Shown here: in pieces, positions 1 through 7,265 of the stretch
Layout: every line of letters begins with the position of its first letter
How positions within the stretch are numbered: the first letter of the stretch is position 1
Source: Nostoc sp. MG11
GTDB lineage: Bacteria > Cyanobacteriota > Cyanobacteriia > Cyanobacteriales > Nostocaceae
Reading direction: 5' to 3'
Assembly (NCBI RefSeq): GCF_014904695.1
Contig: NZ_JACXXN010000008.1
Span: forward strand, 236,519 to 300,518
Length of the DNA: 64,000 bases
Program-made: the position numbers and the translations under genes
The notes under the pieces: model-generated
The model's database searches: none
Told to the model about the DNA's origin: nothing
The model's input: only the letters and a program-made list of their open reading frames with translations

Positions 1-192
1 TAATTAGGATACACATAAAATTGCTGGCGTTGGTAATAAAGAAACTTTACTATCCTTCTCTACTCCCCGTTCGTCTATCCCCTGTCATCTGTTTACTATT
101 TTCTTTGATTTTTGTTTGCCATAGACTCGACCTTAATGCACCTTTATAAGATTATGAAGAATGATTAAGAAAAATCGGTTTAGACAAACGTC

Positions 193-1437
193 ATGAAGAT
201 ACTAGCTGAATTGATTGAGATTGAAGCAAAATTACAGATTGATTGGGTTTTAGTAAATACCTGCTTGCAGTTTGCTAGTTGGGGATTATTTTCACTTTTG
301 CTCGCTGAAGTCTTAAGAGACAGTTATCATGCTTTGTGTCATCAAGTCAGTTGGCTGGCTAAATGGCATAATAAGCACCACATGGCGTATCGCCGGGATT
401 TATCGATAGTTTCCCTAAAAGCGTACCAAGATTCTCAGCTCTATCACGACATTTTAGAGTCAAGTCTATTGGTAGTGGTATTGATAGTAATTGCCTTAGT
501 TGTGCAGCAAATGGGGTTATGGTTGGGAGTAGCTTATGCTTGCACTTTCTTGTTTGGTGCATCCCAACGATATATCCTAGGAACAATTGATACAGATTAC
601 AACCATTTACCTGGCCCTTTAGAAACAACTCCATCCGTTTGGTGGGTGAATCGTTCTTACCATTGGCGACATCATTTTGATGATGTCAACGCTTATTACA
701 GTGGAGTCTTTCCCCTAGTGGATAAAATTCTGGGAACTGGATTATCACTTAAGGGTAAAACAATCGCTTTAACCGGAGCATCAGGTGCTTTAGGGCAAGC
801 TTTGGCTACTGAACTTTTAAAGAATAATGCTAAAGTCGTCGCTTTAACCACTAATCCAGAAAAATTGGTAGAGCAAGTTGGGGTGAAGGTGATTCCTTGG
901 CAGTTAGGTAATGAAGCCGAACTGAGGGATAGTTTAGAGAAAATTGATATTTTGATTATCAATCACGGAGTAAATGTCTACGCTAGTCGCACACCGCAAG
1001 CAATTAACTCTTCTTATGAGGTGAATACTTTTTCAGCATTGCGGTTGATGGATTTATTTTTGACAACTGTAACAGGGCCACAGGCAAAGGCAACTAAGGA
1101 AATCTGGGTTAACACTTCTGAGGCTGAGGTGTCCCCAGCACTTAGTCCGCTTTATGAACTCAGCAAACGAGCGCTTGGGGAGATTGTCACCTTAAAACGG
1201 TTGGATGGAAATTGTGTAATTCGTAAGTTAATCCTCGGCCCGTTTAAGAGCCAACTCAATCCTTATGGAGTAATGTCAGCACAGCAAGTAGCTCGTGCCA
1301 TCCTGTTTTTAGCACGACGAGACTACCGCAATATTATTGTGACAATTAATCCTCTTACCTATATACTTTTTCCTTTAAAGGAAACTAGTACGTGGTTATA
1401 TTATCGAATTTTTAGCAAGACAGCGAAGAGTCAATAA
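193..1437 (+). CDS. Bifunctional sterol desaturase-like / short-chain dehydrogenase protein
   Basis: The 414-residue protein joins two enzyme-like halves. Residues about 25-185 look like the membrane-bound di-iron fatty-acid hydroxylase/sterol desaturase family: hydrophobic stretches plus His clusters H46xxxH50, H59xxHH63 and H157xxHH161. Residues about 186-414 are a Rossmann short-chain dehydrogenase with TGASGALG at 194-201 and a Tyr-x-x-x-Lys pair in YELSK. Fusions of this kind are known in cyanobacteria, but I do not know the substrate; lipid or carotenoid-like oxidation followed by a redox step is only a guess. The ATG start is preceded by AT-rich DNA without a clear Shine-Dalgarno site. 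The gene stands alone. Confidence 0.8.
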   Translation: MKILAELIEIEAKLQIDWVLVNTCLQFASWGLFSLLLAEVLRDSYHALCHQVSWLAKWHNKHHMAYRRDLSIVSLKAYQDSQLYHDILESSLLVVVLIVIALVVQQMGLWLGVAYACTFLFGASQRYILGTIDTDYNHLPGPLETTPSVWWVNRSYHWRHHFDDVNAYYSGVFPLVDKILGTGLSLKGKTIALTGASGALGQALATELLKNNAKVVALTTNPEKLVEQVGVKVIPWQLGNEAELRDSLEKIDILIINHGVNVYASRTPQAINSSYEVNTFSALRLMDLFLTTVTGPQAKATKEIWVNTSEAEVSPALSPLYELSKRALGEIVTLKRLDGNCVIRKLILGPFKSQLNPYGVMSAQQVARAILFLARRDYRNIIVTINPLTYILFPLKETSTWLYYRIFSKTAKSQ

Positions 1438-1440
1438 ACT

Positions 1441-1554
1441 TCTTGCAAAAATGCGAATATGCGAAAAAGGAACCATAGATAAACACAGATAATTAATCGG
1501 TGTTCATCAGTGTTTATTTGTGGTTTAATTTCCCAAAAATTGACTTTTGCAAGA
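1441..1554. repeat. MITE-like repeat with 10-bp terminal inverted repeats
   Basis: The ends are TCTTGCAAAA (1441-1450) and TTTTGCAAGA (1545-1554), an exact inverted pair. The interior holds an imperfect hairpin of the ATAAACACAGAT / GTGTTTATTTGTGG type that recurs at about 63.8 kb. It starts right after the desaturase-SDR stop codon and could also end its transcript. No coding capacity. It accounts for part of the 332-bp gap before the next gene; the rest shows nothing I recognise. Confidence 0.5.
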
Positions 1555-1769
1555 GACTCCATGAGTAGCATTCACAAAAAATAATGTAAATAGGCTTTCA
1601 AGGCGAGTCTACTCAATGAGTAGGGGATAAAATACTTGTATCAAGTCTAATTCAATAAGCATTTAGGCATTTGACTTTCTCAATTTGCCTGTAGAGTATT
1701 TACAACCGCATAACGCCAAGTTGCCTTAGAATTTAAGCAGTTATTGTATTGTTAACTTTTAATCTCACA

Positions 1770-2075
1770 ATGTCTGAAAATTTCTCTGCTGAAATTAGTT
1801 CGCGCATCTGCAACCACATGAATGAAGATCATGCTGATGCCATAGTTCTTTATGCTAAAGCTTTTGGTGGTGCAACGGATGCGTAGGCGTAACCCGTCGA
1901 AGACATCGCAGCACAAATGCTGGCAATTGATTCTGAAGGCATGGATTTAACAGCAGATGTAAATGGGGAAGCTGTGCCAATTCGTATTCAGTTTGATCAC
2001 GTCTTAGCAGACGCGGAAGATGCTCATCAAACGCTAATTGCGATGGTAAAGCAGGCGCGGGTTAAGGCTAAGTAA
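1770..2075 (+). pseudogene. DUF2470-like small protein gene interrupted in frame by a short repeat
   Basis: An ATG at 1770 opens a frame beginning MSENFSAEISSRICNHMNED, which resembles the DUF2470 (haem-utilisation-like) small proteins of cyanobacteria. After the codon for D37 the frame runs into TAG (1884) and TAA (1890). It then continues in the same frame with AAQMLAIDSEGMDLTA to a natural stop at 2073-2075. The segment about 1881-1907 is a cyanobacterial interspersed repeat, closely matched at 19996-20024. Its removal in whole codons would leave an uninterrupted protein of about 90 residues. The flanking codons look undamaged, so the insertion may be recent. Either a pseudogene or, less likely, two pieces. 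Confidence 0.72.
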
Positions 2076-2312
2076 AAATCGCTTTAGCTTAGTTTTAACT
2101 TTGTTTTGTGTATTGATACTTTAAAAACCCTAATTGATGGGAGTATTAAAAGTTACCTATTTATGGCATGATTGGGTAACTATGCTGAATTACGCTCAGC
2201 TGCAATAATATGGAAAGTGAATGTGTTTTAAGCAGCGAAATTAATACAGACGCTCAATTAGTTTACGAAAAAACTTTGATCATTTATTTTGGTGATACCT
2301 GTAAGCGATCGC

Positions 2313-3356
2313 TCAATTTGTGGGATACCATACAAACTGTCCCACTTTGTTGATGTAGCCAGCTTTGCCACCAACATAGACTAATGCCAACCCAGAAGTG
2401 AAATTAAGAGCTAAATCAAATTGAGGCGGAATGACTATTTTACCATTGGTATTAATATAACCATACTTATCGCCAACTTTGACAGCAGCTATCCCTTGAG
2501 AGAAACTTGTTGTTCTATCAAAGCGTGGCTTAATTGCTATCTGCCCGTTGTTGGCGATATAACCCCATTTATCGCCAATTTGCACTACTGCTAATCCTTC
2601 GGTAAATTCCCAAGCTTGTTCAAATTGCGGTTCAATTGCCATTGCGCCTGTTTTGTCAATATAGCCCCATTTATTGCCAATTTGAACTGCTGCTAACCCT
2701 TCAGAAAATCTCAAAGTTTCATCAAACTGTGGTTTAATAACTAACTTACCATTGAAGTTAATATAGCCCCATTTGTTGCCAATTTGAACTGCTGATAGTC
2801 CTTCATAAAAATGCCTTGCACTATCAAATTGTGGTTTAATAACTATCTTTCCAGATGGATTTATATAACCGTATTTTTCATCAATTTGAACTGCTGCTAG
2901 TCCTTGATTAAAAGCTAAAGCTTGATCATACTGCGGTTTAATAACTATCTTCCCTTTGGTGTCGATGTAACCATGTTTATAATCAATTAATACCAATGCT
3001 AATCCATTGGAGAAGGCATAAGCTAAACGAAATTGCGGCGGAATCACTTTTTTTCCCATTTCGTCGATATAGCCGTATTTGTCATCAAGCTTGATCTGCG
3101 ATCGTCCATCGATAAAATTCCAAGCCAAATCAAACTGCGGTTCAATAACTATCTTTCCAGTTTGGTCGATAAAACCATATTTGCCATTCTTGATAATCCG
3201 AAAAAGTGGATTTGACATAGGCTTATTCTCCGATGAAGGATTTGATATTTGCTTATGTTTTTCAGGGATATTTATTGCCTGCATTTGCTGCTGATAAATT
3301 CCAGTTATTCCACTTAAAATAGCCAAAAAAATCAAAGATAAAATAGTTCGGTTCAT
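2313..3356 (-). CDS. WG-repeat protein, probably exported
   Basis: With the ATG at 3356 the product is 347 residues. It has an N-terminal hydrophobic segment (about residues 4-19) that could be a signal peptide or anchor, a short polar linker, and then nine tandem units of about 35 residues. Each unit carries a K(Y/W)GYI-type core followed by G(K/Q)(I/L)(V/A)I(K/E/P)PQFD, which is the WG beta-propeller-like repeat. Such repeats are usually taken as protein-binding surfaces; the ligand is unknown. The frame is open further upstream to 3449, but that would overlap the neighbouring antitoxin gene by 50 bp, so the internal ATG before MNRTILSLIF is preferred. No good Shine-Dalgarno site is visible. 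Confidence 0.82.
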   Translation of the reverse strand: MNRTILSLIFLAILSGITGIYQQQMQAINIPEKHKQISNPSSENKPMSNPLFRIIKNGKYGFIDQTGKIVIEPQFDLAWNFIDGRSQIKLDDKYGYIDEMGKKVIPPQFRLAYAFSNGLALVLIDYKHGYIDTKGKIVIKPQYDQALAFNQGLAAVQIDEKYGYINPSGKIVIKPQFDSARHFYEGLSAVQIGNKWGYINFNGKLVIKPQFDETLRFSEGLAAVQIGNKWGYIDKTGAMAIEPQFEQAWEFTEGLAVVQIGDKWGYIANNGQIAIKPRFDRTTSFSQGIAAVKVGDKYGYINTNGKIVIPPQFDLALNFTSGLALVYVGGKAGYINKVGQFVWYPTN

Positions 3357-3399
3357 CTTTAGCGCTTTAGAGTCTTGCGAATTCACATTTTTATAAAAA

Positions 3400-3675
3400 T
3401 CAAACGGTTTGCGAATCAAATAACAAAGCTGAAAAAGCAGCAGTTGCAAATTCAGCTTCCATTTGTAAGACTTGTGTGTGATACTCAGGGTCTTTAAGCA
3501 TTTCTGCTAATTCTGCATCAATTTCTGGGCGTTTCATCGCTGCTAATTCTCGACGTAAAGCCCTGGCAATTAACTCACTGCGACTAATAACTTTTCCTTC
3601 TTTTACAGCTTTGTCAGCTGCTTCTAAAAGCTCAGATGGTAATACCAAATCTTTGACAAAAACCATGTTTTCCAT
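3400..3675 (-). CDS. Ribbon-helix-helix antitoxin-like protein without an adjacent toxin
   Basis: 91 residues. Residues about 6-48 (VLPSELLEAADKAVKEGK, then SRSELIARALRREL) fit a CopG/MetJ-type ribbon-helix-helix DNA-binding domain. The C-terminal DPEYHTQVLQMEAEFATAAF tail is the type found in antitoxins paired with MazF-like toxins in cyanobacteria. The last ten residues look foreign to the family and may be a read-through tail. AAGGA lies about 10 nt before the ATG, supporting this start. The next gene downstream is the WG-repeat protein, and upstream DNA to 3848 holds no toxin frame, so it appears to be an orphan. It may still bind its own promoter. Confidence 0.72.
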   Translation of the reverse strand: MENMVFVKDLVLPSELLEAADKAVKEGKVISRSELIARALRRELAAMKRPEIDAELAEMLKDPEYHTQVLQMEAEFATAAFSALLFDSQTV

Positions 3676-3848
3676 AATATATAATTTCCTTAATTGTTAA
3701 TTGAGATGAGTGCATCCCATTTTGAAAAAGGTTAGGCAGGCTTTTTAGTGTTTTAGCGTAGCGGCACGTTAGCGAAGCTCAACAAAGACAACTTACTTAG
3801 TTTAAGCATACCCCAACCATTGCAAAAACTTATTCACTGTACACTTGC

Positions 3849-4643
3849 TTAATCTTCTGCTCGTAGCAACCAAAAGCCACTGTATGTCATGCCCGAATCA
3901 TCAGGTTGCACTAACAAAAAGTGTAATCCTCGACTTAATTGTTTTCGCTGTTCATACATTTTGGCTGCGGCTGTAACTTCTGGATCTTCAAACGTGGCAA
4001 CTATCCATCTATCCACTAAACCAGCTTCTAATACTAAGCCATCTGGGGCACCAGAAATGTAATTTAACGCCACGGGACGAGCTTGATGCAACCATCGTGC
4101 TAAAGGCATCGATTGCCGTCCACCATAAATGACGACGCCGGGGATGGGTACTGTTGACGCCAAACCCATATTCATGGGTTTAAGAAATTCTGGCATGTGT
4201 AAATGAGGAATGGGGCGATCGCTAAATCTTGTTTCTACATCACTAGCCGCTAAAGTTGCAAACCGCCATTGTTCTCCCCAGAGATTTTCTGGTAATGGTG
4301 CTGGTGGTGGTTTCTCTAGCGCGAAAGGATATTGCTTTTCCTGCAACCACTGCTTCAATGCGAAAGTACGGCGGGTTGGTTCGATATTAATACCCAAATT
4401 GCGCCCAGCCCATTCAATTAAACTCAAAGACTGAGGACGAAACACCTGAATTATATCTGGGAGTGTTTCACCAGCTGCTAGCTCAAGTTGAGCTGCAACC
4501 CAACTCGAATTTGCTGCTGATTGCGGACAAGTCGCTGCATACTCAAAGCTGCGAGTCGGATCACAAATCAACAACTCCCATAATGTCTGCCCTGCTGCAT
4601 CCTGCAACGGACTACGATAAAAATCAGCTTGCCAAATTTTCAT
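3849..4643 (-). CDS. Tab2/Atab2-family RNA-binding protein
   Basis: 264 residues, full length for the Tab2 (DUF1092) family. Family-typical segments are the N-terminal KIWQADFYRSPL, the central LPENLWGEQWRFA and PIPHLHMPEFLKPMNMGLAS, and the C-terminal GLHFLLVQPDDSGMTYSGFW. In algae and plants the homologues bind the 5' leader of photosystem I (psaB) and other photosynthetic mRNAs and promote their translation. In cyanobacteria the family is nearly universal, but its exact RNA target is not established here. The ATG is the first of the frame. It is a single gene between repeat-rich spacers. Confidence 0.88.
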   Translation of the reverse strand: MKIWQADFYRSPLQDAAGQTLWELLICDPTRSFEYAATCPQSAANSSWVAAQLELAAGETLPDIIQVFRPQSLSLIEWAGRNLGINIEPTRRTFALKQWLQEKQYPFALEKPPPAPLPENLWGEQWRFATLAASDVETRFSDRPIPHLHMPEFLKPMNMGLASTVPIPGVVIYGGRQSMPLARWLHQARPVALNYISGAPDGLVLEAGLVDRWIVATFEDPEVTAAAKMYEQRKQLSRGLHFLLVQPDDSGMTYSGFWLLRAED

Positions 4644-4997
4644 GAGTTAAAACCACAGATAAACACAGCGAAAAGTTTGCGCGTCCGGGTAACAGGAGCG
4701 CAAAACTTTTTAAGACAGCGAAGCGAAAAGTTCTGTAGGAGGGTTTCCCAACCTAGGAAACTTTTCAAGACACATAGGCTGATTTTATCTATCTGTGTAC
4801 ATCAACGGAAAGTCTGAGCGCCAGTTTTCAGTACTCAGACTTTTTAAGACAGTATTGATCTGTGTTCTATCTTCTCATCATCTGCCAGTACAAGTAAGCG
4901 ACGAGAGCTTCCAATTTGGGCAAAAATGTAGAGAAATAAGCTGTTGTTTAATCTTGAATCGGTATTTTAAGGATGCAAGAGGTATACAAACTTGATG
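4644..4997. other. Repeat-mosaic intergenic region
   Basis: About 350 bp with no credible gene. It contains an AACCACAGATAAACACAG-type repeat (from about 4650), a C-rich piece around 4680-4760, a reversed ATCTGTGT piece near 4790, and several copies of CTTTTTAAGAC/CTTTTCAAGAC. These are fragments of interspersed repeats also seen elsewhere in the window. Confidence 0.5.
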
Positions 4998-6332
4998 TTA
5001 CCAGTTACCCCGGCCCCAGCCTTTGTAATTTCTCCTCCAAGGCCCCCAGATTGCGAAAGTAGTACCAGGACTTTGAACATTTACGAACAAAGTCTGACCA
5101 TCAGGCGAGAAGCAGGCCCCTGCAAATTCGCTTGTATTAAAGGCGTTACGCGCGAATTGATAGAGTTCACCTTTGGGAGTCACACCAACTAAGAATTGTT
5201 GGTCATCTCCATCTTCACAGAGGATGAGATCGCCGTAGGGTGAGATAACTATGTTATCAGGGCTATCGAGTTCGTTTACATCTGTAGACTCTACAAATAG
5301 TTCGATTGTCTCTTTTTTGGGAATGTAGCGCCAGACTTGACCTAGCTCTTTAGCACCACCACTTGTACAGCAAAAGTAAATTTCGCCATCGCCGTACCAA
5401 ATACCTTCTCCACGCACAAACTGAGCAGCACCTAACTCAAAACCTTGAAATCTAACATTATCTTCGTCAAGTGGGTTTGGCTGAGGAATTTTTACCCAGT
5501 CTACTTTCATTGGCTTCCGCAATTCAAAACCTGTAGCGGTGTTTGCTTGAGGTTTACCAACAATTCTTAGAGCTTCAAGGACGCCTCCTTCTTTCAATCT
5601 ACCAGGTACTTTTGGGATGAAACGGTAGAATAGGCTATCTCCCCGGTCTTCCGTCTCATAAACAATTCCGGTTTTGGGGTCTACGGCAACAGCTTCATGA
5701 TTAAATCGTCCCATAGCGACTAAAGGCTCAGGCTTTACAGGACTAGTAGCGCTAGCTGGAACTTCAAAGTTATAGCCGTGGAACTGCGAGACATAGTTTG
5801 GATCACCCAGCGGTGCTGAAGTTGGAGTAGAGGTATTCTCTTCACAGCTAATCCATGAACCCCAAGGAGTTGGCCCACCTGCACAGTTGCGATAAGTTCC
5901 ACTTAGGGAAGTGTAATGTTTAATTAGCTGGCGATCGCGTCCAACAACCAGAGTTGTTGTGCCACCTTTGCAAAAAGGGTCGTAGGGATTTGGCCCTTTA
6001 AGTTGTGTACTTGAATTAGGACTAAGTTCGTGATTGCGAACTAAGATAACTGTATTTCCGCGGCCCCGGAAAGCTGCCATCCCATCATGACCACCCGGCA
6101 CTAGAGTACCATCGTTCATCAGGTCGTTTCTTTGAGAGAAAACACGATACTGAAATCCGGGTGGTAAATCCAACAAGCCATTGGGATCTTTTACAAGTTC
6201 TCCGTAACCTTTACCAAATACACGTTTGCCTTTAGCATTGCTGGCATAAAGACCTTCTAAAGGAGACATTAGCACAGTGCCAGCAGCACTCGTACCTGCT
6301 AATACAAAAAATTTACGTCGTGATAATTTCAT
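4998..6332 (-). CDS. PhoX-family (DUF839) Tat-exported phosphatase-like protein
   Basis: 444 residues. The N-terminus MKLSRRKFFVLAGTSAAG is a twin-arginine (Tat) signal (SRRKFF followed by a hydrophobic stretch), so the folded protein should reach the periplasm. The rest matches the PhoX/DUF839 beta-propeller family: VPGGHDGMAAFRGRG, LVRNHELSPN, NCAGGPTPWGSWISCEEN, PKTGIVYETEDRGDSLFYRF and a C-terminal FSPDGQTLFVNVQSPGTTFA. Family PhoX enzymes are calcium/iron-dependent alkaline phosphatases; whether this shorter member is a true phosphatase cannot be told from sequence. No Pho box was recognised. It is monocistronic, with a long AT-rich upstream region. Confidence 0.82.
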   Translation of the reverse strand: MKLSRRKFFVLAGTSAAGTVLMSPLEGLYASNAKGKRVFGKGYGELVKDPNGLLDLPPGFQYRVFSQRNDLMNDGTLVPGGHDGMAAFRGRGNTVILVRNHELSPNSSTQLKGPNPYDPFCKGGTTTLVVGRDRQLIKHYTSLSGTYRNCAGGPTPWGSWISCEENTSTPTSAPLGDPNYVSQFHGYNFEVPASATSPVKPEPLVAMGRFNHEAVAVDPKTGIVYETEDRGDSLFYRFIPKVPGRLKEGGVLEALRIVGKPQANTATGFELRKPMKVDWVKIPQPNPLDEDNVRFQGFELGAAQFVRGEGIWYGDGEIYFCCTSGGAKELGQVWRYIPKKETIELFVESTDVNELDSPDNIVISPYGDLILCEDGDDQQFLVGVTPKGELYQFARNAFNTSEFAGACFSPDGQTLFVNVQSPGTTFAIWGPWRRNYKGWGRGNW

Positions 6333-6720
6333 TAGGGTGTTTTGGCTACATAAAATGCTTAGAAGAAATTATTTGATTTCGATTAAGTTTGGGTAATGCT
6401 TGATTTAACTTAGGATTATTAAATAAAAGATTAATTTTTTAAAATTTTTCGCTAAACAAGGCAGATTTATACTATGACGATTCAGATTATCCTACAAAAT
6501 AAAGCTTGGTGATAGATAAAAAAGGCTTGCAAAGGTAGGTTTAGATAGTTATTTAGTAACTAGAAAAACAATATTTATTTAATACAAGTTAAAAATCAAT
6601 TTAACTAAAGAAGAACTATATTTATTTGCTAAAGAAATATAGTTCTTTGGTTTTTTACATTTAGAATATAGGTTTTTTGTTTTTTACATCACCCTTGGCT
6701 CTCATCGAATTTGCAGTTCT
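6333..6720. other. AT-rich intergenic region upstream of the phoX-like gene
   Basis: About 390 bp, strongly AT-rich, with short repeats (ATATTTATTTA, AGAACTATATTTATTTGCTAAAG and its reverse near 6610-6650) but no gene. The minus-strand promoter of the phoX-like gene must lie here; I could not pick its -10/-35 boxes with confidence. Confidence 0.4.
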
Positions 6721-6926
6721 GAGCACGAAGTTCCGAGTTCCGAGCACGAAGTTCCGAGTTCTGAGCACGAAGTTCCGAGTTCCGAACACGAAGTTCCGAG
6801 TTCCGAACACGAAGTTCCGAGTTCCGAGCACGAAGTTCCGAGTTCCGAACACGAAGTTCCGAGTTCTGAGCACGAAGTTCCGAGTTCCGAACACGAAGTT
6901 CCGAGTTCTGAGCACGAAGTTCCGAG
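6721..6926. repeat. 21-bp tandem repeat, nine full units plus a partial tenth
   Basis: Nine exact-length 21-bp units begin at 6721, 6742, 6763 and so on, ending at 6909; a 17-bp partial unit follows (6910-6926). The unit contains GAGCACGAAGTTCCGAG followed by TTCC. Units differ only at two positions (GAGCAC or GAACAC, and TTCC or TTCT). Because 21 is a multiple of three, the array is open in several frames on both strands and gives heptapeptide repeats such as FGTRNFV or STKFRVP. I treat these as by-products, since no flanking coding signal supports them. Confidence 0.92.
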
Positions 6927-7072
6927 ATTTTGTAGGTTGGGTTTTATGCTTCGACTCAACACCCCAATTAATGTTGGGTTTCGTTCTTCAACGCAACCTA
7001 CATTTAATGCACTAATTTAGCTGTGCCACGCCAGTAGGATGCGTTATACCAATTTAAAGAAAGAATGTGACA

Positions 7073-7149
7073 GATAGACCATGTAGAGACGTTGCATTGC
7101 AACGTCTCTACTAAAGGATTTGTTGCAATCATTAATTGAATCGGTATTA
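7073..7149. repeat. 77-bp interspersed repeat with a 29-bp palindrome (copy A)
   Basis: The core 7083-7111 is a perfect palindrome: GTAGAGACGTTGCA, one base, then its exact complement. The 77-bp unit from GATAGACC to ATCGGTATTA is shared with 16172-16248 at nearly every position. Core-only relatives lie at 10013-10041 and 37661-37689. It folds into a strong stem-loop in RNA. Confidence 0.85.
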
Positions 7150-7188
7150 CGCGATCGCTAACATACTAGACTTCTTGTAAATATTTTT

Positions 7189-7221
7189 AAGAGCAAAGCC
7201 GGAGTCTCCAGCTTTGCTCTT
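7189..7221. terminator. Strong stem-loop downstream of glgP
   Basis: AAGAGCAAAGC (7189-7199) and GCTTTGCTCTT (7211-7221) form a perfect 11-bp stem with an 11-nt loop, 45 bp beyond the glgP stop codon. On the glgP-sense (minus) strand the stem is followed by AAAAATATTT rather than a U-run, so it may act as a 3' stabiliser or an imperfect terminator. Confidence 0.5.
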
Positions 7222-7265
7222 GAGAGGCATAAAGCAAATTATGCAAATTAAATGAGTAAGATGCT

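Noticed and set aside
6661..7015. Three overlapping open frames over the 21-bp repeat (84-112 residues)
   Set aside because: They arise because the unit length is a multiple of three. No ribosome site or non-repeat coding sequence supports them.
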